A stretch of DNA of 64,000 nucleotides. It comes from Pseudomonadota bacterium (GTDB lineage Bacteria > Pseudomonadota > Alphaproteobacteria > Rhodobacterales > Rhodobacteraceae). The notes beneath the pieces were generated by a model. That model had not been told where the DNA came from. It made no database searches and was given only the letters and a program-made list of their open reading frames with translations. This document shows, piece after piece, positions 26,856 through 33,870 of the stretch; position 1 is the stretch's first letter, and every line of letters begins with the position of its first letter. The stretch is from contig CAUJIP010000131.1 of assembly GCA_963205235.1 (NCBI GenBank), positions 1 to 64,000 on the forward strand, given 5' to 3'. Made by a program: the position numbers and the translations under genes.

Positions 26856-27923
26856 TCAGGGGTTCGCGGCAATCACTTCGTTCAGCCAGGGTACGAACTT
26901 CGAGATGTTGGTATAGGCCGAGAACAGCGCCGTCTCTTCGCAGCCATAGCCGGAAGTGGCGCTTAGGCCCCAGCTGACGATCCCGGCCTGGATATAGCCG
27001 CCGCCGTCCACCGGAACGACCAGCGGCCCGCCGCTGTCGCCGTTGCAGCTGGTCTTGCCGCCTTCGAAGGTGCCCGAGCAGATCATGTTCTCGCTGACCG
27101 GGTCCGGCGCATGCGAAACAAGTTGATCCCAGGCGGCGTAGGCGTCCTCTTCCGCCACGCCCAACGTCTGGACGGCATAGCCGAACCCTTCGGCGGCATC
27201 TTCGGCACGGGCTTCGACCATCGCCGAATTGCACAGGTCGCGGTCAAGGACCTGGATTTCCGCTTGGCGCAGATCAGCAGTGGTGGATGCCCCTTCCTGC
27301 AGCCCCCAGCCGGTGACGATGGTCGTGACACCCTGCTTGTTCAGAATATCCCCATATTCGGCATCGGGGACTTCGATGGTCTGGTAGGGCACGGTCGGCG
27401 TGCGCGAAAGCTTGATCAGCGCGATATCATAGTCGAACTGGGTGCCTTCGTATTGCGGGTGGCGGAAGATCGCCTCGACCGGGATCAGATCGCCCGAGCC
27501 GGGGGCCAGATGGTTGGTGCCGACCAGGACCTCGATCTTGTCCGGTGAAAGGTCGGCAAAGTTGCCGTCATCGCCTTGCCAATGCACGCAATGCGCCGCA
27601 GTCAGCACCCATTGGTCCAGCACAAGACTGCCACCGCAAAACTGGCTGTCCGTTCCGACCGGGGCCCCGCCCACCAAGAGGGCGACCTGCCAGGGCCATG
27701 CCCCTTCGGCTGCAACCTGACCGCCGATCACCTTGGCACCTGCCGCCTCTGCCGCCTTGGCGCGTTCGGCCTTGGCACCGGATTGGGCATAGTCGAACGG
27801 AGTGGTTGCCCCCGCCGCGTCTTGGCCACCTGCCGACAAACCGCCGCTGTCCTCGGCAAACCCCCCGGATGCGACTGAGATCGCCAGCACAGCAGCCGTG
27901 ATCCTGGTCAATGCTCGTCTCAT
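26856..27923 (-). CDS. Exported trypsin-fold (S1A) serine protease zymogen
   Basis: 355 residues. Signal peptide to about A23, a 41-residue propeptide rich in Ala, then the activation site AGAK64-VIGGQ. The catalytic triad is H111 (TAAHC), D166 (DYDIALIKL) and S297 (CNGDSGGPL). The residue equivalent to trypsin Asp189 is Thr291, and position 226 is Ser, so it should not prefer Lys/Arg like trypsin and may not self-activate at Lys64. Cysteines fit S1 disulfides. It lies 22 bp downstream of the metacaspase gene on the same strand, so the two are probably one operon. Confidence 0.9.
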   Translation of the reverse strand: MRRALTRITAAVLAISVASGGFAEDSGGLSAGGQDAAGATTPFDYAQSGAKAERAKAAEAAGAKVIGGQVAAEGAWPWQVALLVGGAPVGTDSQFCGGSLVLDQWVLTAAHCVHWQGDDGNFADLSPDKIEVLVGTNHLAPGSGDLIPVEAIFRHPQYEGTQFDYDIALIKLSRTPTVPYQTIEVPDAEYGDILNKQGVTTIVTGWGLQEGASTTADLRQAEIQVLDRDLCNSAMVEARAEDAAEGFGYAVQTLGVAEEDAYAAWDQLVSHAPDPVSENMICSGTFEGGKTSCNGDSGGPLVVPVDGGGYIQAGIVSWGLSATSGYGCEETALFSAYTNISKFVPWLNEVIAANP

Positions 27924-27945
27924 TCCACTGCTCCTTCGTAAGGGG

Positions 27946-29889
27946 TCATTCCGACCCGGAGGTTAGGCGCACCAACTGGCGGATCATGCTTAGGGGTGCG
28001 GGTTTCAAAGTAAAGCCACGCGATGCGGCCTCGGGATCCATGCGGTCTTCCAGCCACAGCGTCATCTCGTCGGACGCCCCAGCATAGGCGCGGGTCATCT
28101 CGGGCGCGGCAAGCCGGGTCAGGTCAACGCGGGGTCCGTCCGGGTCGACCGGAACGGCCAGAACCCAGATTTCCTCAAGCCCCGCCGTGCTGCCCGCCTC
28201 GATCTGCAACCCGACCCGTGTGCTTTCGCCGGGGGCCAGACGGTTCGACATGTTCCCGGCGGGCCAGATCGGCTGAACCTCATAGGCGGCCGAGAAATAC
28301 AGGACCGACACATCCTGCGTCTTGCCGCCGGTATTCGTCAGCGTCAGCCAAAGCTGATCGCAGGGGGCGACGCCGTGATCGGGATCAAAGGGGGCAAGCT
28401 CTCCCACCTTGCCACAGGCACCCGCAGCCGCGCGGCGGTCCAGTGTCATGGTGACCGGCGCGGTCCCGGTCAGGGATCGCCCGGTTGCCCCGGAAAGCAC
28501 CTCGCGCAGATGCAGGCCATGCGCGGCAAGGGTCAGGAATTGATCGACCGCCTCGGCAGGGCTTTCGTCGGGCTGCAGGGTGATCCGGGGCGACGATCTA
28601 GGGCCTTCAGGGTCAAGCACCCCATCCGCCCCGGCAAAGGCGACGGTCCCTTCGGTCAGGATCGGCACAAGATCGGCCCCTCCTTCGCCCGGGGGCAGGG
28701 CGGCAATCCAGTCGGCATAGTCAAAGCCGTCGCTTTCATCCGCCCGAACTGCGGCAGCAAGCGCCAAAGGTTCTGGTGGCGGCGCGGCAACCAGTTCGCC
28801 CCAAAGTGCCGCTTCGGGAAGCGGTGCGTCAAAGCCCGCATCGCGCGGGCTAACGTCGTCCAGGGTCAGCACCGCCAGCGGCTCGCCCCCTGCCGGATCG
28901 GCATAGACGGCAACCTCCGCACCCGTGGCCATGCCTTGCAACAGGCCCGCCATGAACCGGCCACCTTCAACCGGAAAGCGCAGGTTGGCCTGCCCGGTCC
29001 CGAACGCCTGCGCATCCAGCAGCGGCCCCTCGCCATCCGGCATCTGCCGGACAGAGCCTTGCGCCATGGCCTCGGTCGTCGCGGCCAGGACCTGCGCCCA
29101 GCTTGCCTCGGGCACCGTCTGCAAGGTTTGCGCCAGCCTCAGGGTAAATTCACCCTGCCAGGTCGCGCCATCCTCCAGCGGATATTCAAACGACCGCTGG
29201 TCCGATTGCGAGGAATAAAGGAAGACAAAATCCCCGGTCAAAGCTGGCCCCTCGTGCCCCGCCACCGGAACCACGTCATCGGGAATGCCCAGTGCTTCGG
29301 GGTCCAGCCCCCGCGCCACGCCCTCGGCCCCGATCGCACGAAAACCGGTGTCGGAATGGCAGGCGTCGATCAGCCCGACAACCTTGACCCCCCGCGACAA
29401 AGCGCCTTGCGCCCAGACCTGCAATTCATCGTCCAGGATCGCGTTTTCGACCGCGCCAATCGCGCCCTTCCAGTTGGTCGCATCGGCGGGCAAAATGATT
29501 TCGTCATATCCCCCACCCTCATCCCCCGACATGTCCGGCGCTTGCGACCCATGGCCGGAAAAGTAGAAGACCACCGTGTCGCCCGGCGCGGCGGCATCGG
29601 CTTCGGCGGCAAGGGCGGCAAGGATTTCTTCCCTGACCGGTTTGCCCACCGCGACCCCCGCCGGAAGCCCGGTCGGGTCGGAAGTGAGAACGGTCATATC
29701 CGCAGGCGCAACCCCCCGCAGCACCAACGTCTCGGCCATCAGCCGGGCATCGTTCGCGGGGCCTTTCAGATCGGCGTCAAGCGTCAGGTAGTTCCCGACC
29801 CCAACCACAACCGCGCGCACTTCGGCCCTGCCCATCGAAGCGGAAAGGGCAAGTGTCGCGGCAATAAGGGAAAGCCAAGGCCTGTGCAT
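27946..29889 (-). CDS. Exported metacaspase (peptidase C14 family)
   Basis: 647 residues. The signal peptide is MHRPWLSLIAATLALSASMGRA. The caspase-like domain spans about 24-260: AVVVGVGNYLTLDADLKGPANDA, catalytic His113 in FYFSGHGSQ and Cys177 in LIDACHSD. Asp175, two residues before the Cys, is the residue that gives metacaspases their Lys/Arg preference. LYSSQSDQRSFE follows as expected. The C-terminal 380 residues, with a late segment resembling a DUF4384-like beta domain (TLTNTGGKTQDVSVLYFSA), may bind ligands. The ATG at 29889 is chosen for the signal peptide. The S1 protease gene follows by 22 bp. Confidence 0.88.
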   Translation of the reverse strand: MHRPWLSLIAATLALSASMGRAEVRAVVVGVGNYLTLDADLKGPANDARLMAETLVLRGVAPADMTVLTSDPTGLPAGVAVGKPVREEILAALAAEADAAAPGDTVVFYFSGHGSQAPDMSGDEGGGYDEIILPADATNWKGAIGAVENAILDDELQVWAQGALSRGVKVVGLIDACHSDTGFRAIGAEGVARGLDPEALGIPDDVVPVAGHEGPALTGDFVFLYSSQSDQRSFEYPLEDGATWQGEFTLRLAQTLQTVPEASWAQVLAATTEAMAQGSVRQMPDGEGPLLDAQAFGTGQANLRFPVEGGRFMAGLLQGMATGAEVAVYADPAGGEPLAVLTLDDVSPRDAGFDAPLPEAALWGELVAAPPPEPLALAAAVRADESDGFDYADWIAALPPGEGGADLVPILTEGTVAFAGADGVLDPEGPRSSPRITLQPDESPAEAVDQFLTLAAHGLHLREVLSGATGRSLTGTAPVTMTLDRRAAAGACGKVGELAPFDPDHGVAPCDQLWLTLTNTGGKTQDVSVLYFSAAYEVQPIWPAGNMSNRLAPGESTRVGLQIEAGSTAGLEEIWVLAVPVDPDGPRVDLTRLAAPEMTRAYAGASDEMTLWLEDRMDPEAASRGFTLKPAPLSMIRQLVRLTSGSE

Positions 29890-29939
29890 GATGCCGCAAG
29901 ATACCGACCTTGGGCAGTGGAACAAGGCCCGCCGCATCC

Positions 29940-29956
29940 ATGACCATATTTGTCAT
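29940..29956. promoter_or_regulatory. ATGAC-N7-GTCAT dyad upstream of the metacaspase gene
   Basis: A perfect 5-bp dyad with a 7-bp AT-rich spacer, 51 bp before the metacaspase start. It matches the site at 24813-24828 in the half-sites and four spacer positions. It is short enough to be a coincidence. Confidence 0.3.
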
Positions 29957-29989
29957 CCGCTGCGCTGACAGACCGCCAATGTCTGCCGC

Positions 29990-30529
29990 CTAGGGTGCCT
30001 TTGCCAAGTCCTTCAGCACCGCCTTGGCGCTGTCGCTGTCCCATTCGGCATCGCCGATCAGCCGGGCGACCTCTTGCCCCTCGGGGTTCAGGATCACCGT
30101 CACCGGCAGACCCATGATCCCCATCGCATGCGCAAGGTCAGAGGTCGGGTCGCGCAGGATGGGCAGGGTCGTGACCCCCGCTTCGTCAAAGAACCGCTGG
30201 ATCCCTTCCACCGCGTTCCGCCCTGTGGCAACGGGCACCACGGCAATTTCCGGCATCGCCGCCTGTAACCGTTCCAGCGACGGCATCTCGCGCCGACAGG
30301 GCGCGCACCAGGTCGCCCAGAAGTTCAGCACCACCCATTTGCCCTTGTAGTCTGCCAGCGCATGTTCGCCATCGGTCGCGTCCAGCAGCACCGCCTCGGG
30401 CACGTCAACCGGCGCGTCCCAAAGCATCAGCTTCTTCATGTCGCCGTCCAGCAGGCTTGCCACGTCTGCCCAAGCCGCGTTTGCACCAAGGATCAAGGCC
30501 GTATAAAGGACAGCCAGCAGTTTCCGCAT
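29990..30529 (-). CDS. TlpA/ResA-like thioredoxin-fold protein
   Basis: 179 residues. A signal peptide or anchor ([18 protein letters not shown]) is followed by a thioredoxin fold with the redox motif in [17 protein letters not shown] and the cis-Pro in [12 protein letters not shown]. Such proteins keep periplasmic thiols reduced, for example for cytochrome c maturation or copper delivery. It is divergent from argH with only 20 bp between the two starts, the order commonly seen in Rhodobacterales. The specific client is unknown. Confidence 0.9.
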   Translation of the reverse strand: MRKLLAVLYTALILGANAAWADVASLLDGDMKKLMLWDAPVDVPEAVLLDATDGEHALADYKGKWVVLNFWATWCAPCRREMPSLERLQAAMPEIAVVPVATGRNAVEGIQRFFDEAGVTTLPILRDPTSDLAHAMGIMGLPVTVILNPEGQEVARLIGDAEWDSDSAKAVLKDLAKAP

Positions 30530-30549
30530 GTTCCACTCCCGAGGCCAAA

Positions 30550-31953
30550 ATGACCGCCGACGCCAATTCCAAAACCGCCAACACGATGTGGGGCGGGCGC
30601 TTTGCCGAAGGCCCGCACGCGATCATGACGGCAATCAACGCCTCGATCGGGTTCGACCAGCGGCTCTATGCCCAGGACATCGCAGGCAGCCGGGCCCATG
30701 CAGCGATGCTGGCCGCACAAGGCATCATCACCGATAGCGACGCCAAGGCGATTGGGGAAGGCCTGCTCGCGATCTTGTCAGAGATCGAGAGGGGTGAATT
30801 CCCCTTTACCCCCGCGCTGGAAGACATCCACCTCAACATCGAGGCTCGCCTGACCGAACGGATTGGCGAGGCTGGCAAACGCCTTCACACGGGCCGCAGC
30901 CGGAATGACCAGGTGGCCGTCGACTTCCGCCTTTGGGTCCGCGACCAGTGCGACGCGGCCATTCAGGGCCTGACCGCGCTGATGCAGGCCTTCCTGGCGC
31001 AGGCCAGTGCCGGCGCCGATTGGGTCATGCCGGGGTTCACCCATTTGCAGACCGCCCAGCCGGTGACATGGGGCCATCACATGCTGGCCTATGTCGAAAT
31101 GCTGGCCCGCGACCGCTCGCGGTTTGAGGATGCCCGCAAGCGGATGAACGAATGCCCGCTTGGCGCGGCGGCCTTGGCGGGAACCAGCTTCCCCATCGAC
31201 CGCCACGCCACGGCCAAGGCCTTGGGCTTTGACCGGCCCACGGCGAACAGCCTTGATTCCGTCTCGGACCGCGATTTCGCGCTGGAGTTCCTGTCGGCTT
31301 CAAGCATCTGCGCCATGCACCTGTCCCGCTTCGCCGAAGAGCTGGTGATCTGGTCCAGCGCGCAGTTCCGCTTTGTGCGGCTCTCGGACCGCTGGACGAC
31401 CGGCTCCAGCATCATGCCGCAGAAGAAGAACCCCGACGCAGCGGAACTCCTCCGCGCCAAGTTGGGGCGCATTCTTGGGGCGACGGTCGCGCTTTTCACC
31501 GTGATGAAGGGTCTTGCGCTGACCTATTCCAAGGACATGCAGGAAGACAAGGAACAGGTCTTCGACGCCGCCGACACGCTGATGCTGGCGCTTGCCGCGA
31601 TGACCGGCATGGTCGGCGACATGACCGCCAACCGCGATACCCTGAAAGCCGCCGCCGCATCCGGCTTTTCCACCGCGACCGACCTTGCCGACTGGCTGGT
31701 CCGCGCGCTGGGCCTTCCCTTCCGCGAGGCGCATCATGTCACCGGCACCCTTGTTGCGATGGCCGAGGGCAAGAAATGCGACCTGCCCGACCTGACCCTT
31801 GCCGACATGCAGACCGTGCATCCCGGCATCCGGGTGGACGTGTTTGACGTGCTGGGCGTAGAAAACTCGGTCCGCAGCCGGATGTCCTATGGCGGCACAG
31901 CGCCGGATCAGGTCCGGGCGCAGGTGGCACGCTGGTCTGACCTGCTCAAGTAA
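30550..31953 (+). CDS. argH: Argininosuccinate lyase
   Basis: 467 residues. Last step of arginine synthesis, splitting argininosuccinate into arginine and fumarate. Begins with the typical [29 protein letters not shown](L)[11 protein letters not shown] and the superfamily signature [12 protein letters not shown] containing the catalytic Ser loop are all present. The ATG at 30550 is supported by GAGG just upstream. A small membrane protein and a lipoprotein gene follow on the same strand before lysA. Confidence 0.96.
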   Translation: MTADANSKTANTMWGGRFAEGPHAIMTAINASIGFDQRLYAQDIAGSRAHAAMLAAQGIITDSDAKAIGEGLLAILSEIERGEFPFTPALEDIHLNIEARLTERIGEAGKRLHTGRSRNDQVAVDFRLWVRDQCDAAIQGLTALMQAFLAQASAGADWVMPGFTHLQTAQPVTWGHHMLAYVEMLARDRSRFEDARKRMNECPLGAAALAGTSFPIDRHATAKALGFDRPTANSLDSVSDRDFALEFLSASSICAMHLSRFAEELVIWSSAQFRFVRLSDRWTTGSSIMPQKKNPDAAELLRAKLGRILGATVALFTVMKGLALTYSKDMQEDKEQVFDAADTLMLALAAMTGMVGDMTANRDTLKAAAASGFSTATDLADWLVRALGLPFREAHHVTGTLVAMAEGKKCDLPDLTLADMQTVHPGIRVDVFDVLGVENSVRSRMSYGGTAPDQVRAQVARWSDLLK

Positions 31954-31964
31954 CGGCAAAGACC

Positions 31965-32201
31965 ATGTTTCGCCGCTTTCTGCACTGGACCGCGATCCTG
32001 ACCCTGCCGCGCGCTTTGATGCTGGCGGGCTTGGGACTTCTGGTCTGGTCGCTGGTTTTTGTGGTGATGGAAACCGACGGGTGGAGCTTCATCCTGCTGA
32101 TGGCCCCGCTGGCCCTTGGCCCCGCCCTTCTGGCCGGCGTGGCCCTTTGGGCCGCACTGGCGGGTCTTCGCCGGATCGTCCTGAAGGACCGGAATTCCTG
32201 A
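31965..32201 (+). CDS. Small two-helix membrane protein
   Basis: 78 residues with two transmembrane helices (ALMLAGLGLLVWSLVFVVM and FILLMAPLALGPALLAGVALWAAL in part) and a basic C-terminus. It begins 11 nt after the argH stop and is probably co-transcribed. No family is recognised. Confidence 0.65.
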   Translation: MFRRFLHWTAILTLPRALMLAGLGLLVWSLVFVVMETDGWSFILLMAPLALGPALLAGVALWAALAGLRRIVLKDRNS

Positions 32202-32279
32202 TGTGACGCCCGCAGCGTCTGGTGCTAGCCTGCCGCACCAAGCCGCTGACCGGCCACACACCCCACGAAGGACCCCCGC

Positions 32280-32408
32280 ATGAAACCCCTTCTCTTGCTT
32301 CTTGCCCTGACCCTGTCCGCCTGCGGAGCCGACGGCGCCCCGGAAGCCCCATCGAAATCCGGCGTCACGATCTCGGGCGAAGCGTCGGTCGGCGTCGTGA
32401 TGCAGTGA
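32280..32408 (+). CDS. 42-residue lipoprotein, LptM-like by position
   Basis: The frame reads as a lipoprotein signal (KPLLLLLALTLSAC) with the lipid-modified Cys at residue 15, then 27 residues ending GVVMQ. The mature start CGADGAPEAP has the CGxxGxxxxP spacing of LptM/YifL lipoproteins (CGQKGPLYLP in E. coli), which help assemble the LptD translocon. The gene lies just upstream of lysA, a common neighbour of lptM in proteobacteria. The match is short, so the LptM assignment is tentative. A three-hairpin repeat follows. Confidence 0.6.
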   Translation: MKPLLLLLALTLSACGADGAPEAPSKSGVTISGEASVGVVMQ

Positions 32409-32454
32409 CCGCGCTGCGCCGCACAACAAGAGACCAACTGGACCAGGGCCTGAT

Positions 32455-32521
32455 CCCGGAATTTTCGAAAATTCCGGGCCGGAGCCTGTGAAAGCTCCGC
32501 TACGATTTCTTCAAAGAAATC
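32455..32521. repeat. Three-hairpin intergenic repeat, family 2 (copy 1)
   Basis: Three consecutive palindromes: a perfect 24-bp one centred on TTTTCGAAAA (32455-32478), an imperfect GGAGCC...GGCTCC-like one (32481-32498), and an 18-nt GATTTCTTC...GAAATC one (32504-32521). The same three occur in the same order at 36461-36526. It lies between the lipoprotein gene and lysA. Confidence 0.85.
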
Positions 32522-32577
32522 ACCCTTTGCTTGCGGTCCGCAGGCGGCTATGACGACGCTTAGGCACGGGGGCAACG

Positions 32578-33843
32578 ATGGACCATTTCCTTTACAAGAA
32601 CGGCACCCTGCACGCCGAAGGTGTGGCGATCGCCGACATCGCCGCTGCCGTGGGCACCCCGTTTTACGTCTATTCCACCGCCACCCTGACCCGGCATTAT
32701 AGCTTGTTCACCGAGGCGCTGGCCCCCCTGCCGCACATGGTCTGCTTTGCGATCAAGTCGCTGTCCAACGTGGCCGTCCTGAAGACGCTGGGTAATCTTG
32801 GCGCGGGCATGGATGTGGTCTCGGGCGGGGAATACCTGCGGGCCAAGGCGGCGGGTGTGCCGGGCGACCGGATCGTGTTTTCCGGCGTCGGCAAGACGCG
32901 GGATGAGATGCGGCTGGCCATGACCGGCGGCATCCGCCAGTTCAATGTCGAAAGCGAACCCGAAATGCGGGCGCTGTCCGAAGTGGCCGTCAGCCTTGGC
33001 GTGACCGCGCCCATCGCCGTTCGGGTGAACCCGGATGTGGACGCGAAGACGCATGAAAAGATCGCGACCGGGAAGAAGGAAAACAAGTTCGGCATCCCCA
33101 TCGCCCGCGCGTCCGAGGTCTATGCCGAGGCGGCCCGCTTGCCGGGGCTGAAGATCGTCGGGATCGACGTTCATATCGGCAGCCAGCTCACCGAGCTTGA
33201 GCCCTTCGAACAGGCCTACCTGAAAGTCGCCGACCTGACCCGCCGCCTGCGATCCGAGGGCCATACCATCACCCGGCTTGATCTGGGGGGCGGGCTTGGC
33301 ATCCCTTACACAAGGTCGAATGAGGCCCCGCCGCTCCCCACCGACTACGGCGCGCTGATCAAGCGGACGGTCGGAGACCTTGGCTGCGAGATCGAAATCG
33401 AACCCGGTCGCCTGATTTCCGGCAACGCGGGCCTGCTGGTCGCCAGCGTCGTCTATGTGAAGAACGGCGAAGGCCGCGATTTCCTGATCCTTGATGCCGC
33501 GATGAACGACCTTGTGCGTCCGTCGATGTACGGCGCGCACCATGACATCGTCCCCGTGGCTGAACCCCCCGTGGCCGCCCCCACGCAGGAATTCGACGTG
33601 GTCGGCCCGGTGTGTGAGACCGGCGACACCTTCGCCAAGGGCCGCGACCTGCCGCTGGTCGCCGAGGGCGATCTGGTCGCCTTCCGCAGCGCGGGGGCCT
33701 ATGGCGCGGTGATGGCGTCGGAATACAACACCCGACCGCTGATCCCTGAGGTATTGGTCAACGGGGATCAATTCGCCGTCATCCGGGCACGTCCAAGCTT
33801 TGACGAAATCCTCAACCGCGATAGCATCCCCGCATGGCTGTAA
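32578..33843 (+). CDS. lysA: Diaminopimelate decarboxylase
   Basis: 421 residues. PLP-dependent last step of lysine synthesis. The PLP lysine is K60 in CFAIKSLSN. MDVVSGGEYLRA, DVHIGSQL, LDLGGGLGIPY, EPGRLISGNAG and the active-site CETGDTFAKGR are all typical. The ATG at 32578 has a GGGGG ribosome-binding site. It is followed by 27 bp and then the DUF4175 gene. The other DAP-pathway genes in the window (dapE, dapD) are 16-21 kb away. Confidence 0.96.
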   Translation: MDHFLYKNGTLHAEGVAIADIAAAVGTPFYVYSTATLTRHYSLFTEALAPLPHMVCFAIKSLSNVAVLKTLGNLGAGMDVVSGGEYLRAKAAGVPGDRIVFSGVGKTRDEMRLAMTGGIRQFNVESEPEMRALSEVAVSLGVTAPIAVRVNPDVDAKTHEKIATGKKENKFGIPIARASEVYAEAARLPGLKIVGIDVHIGSQLTELEPFEQAYLKVADLTRRLRSEGHTITRLDLGGGLGIPYTRSNEAPPLPTDYGALIKRTVGDLGCEIEIEPGRLISGNAGLLVASVVYVKNGEGRDFLILDAAMNDLVRPSMYGAHHDIVPVAEPPVAAPTQEFDVVGPVCETGDTFAKGRDLPLVAEGDLVAFRSAGAYGAVMASEYNTRPLIPEVLVNGDQFAVIRARPSFDEILNRDSIPAWL

Positions 33844-33870
33844 TCTTCCGATTGATCCGGGGCAGGTAGA

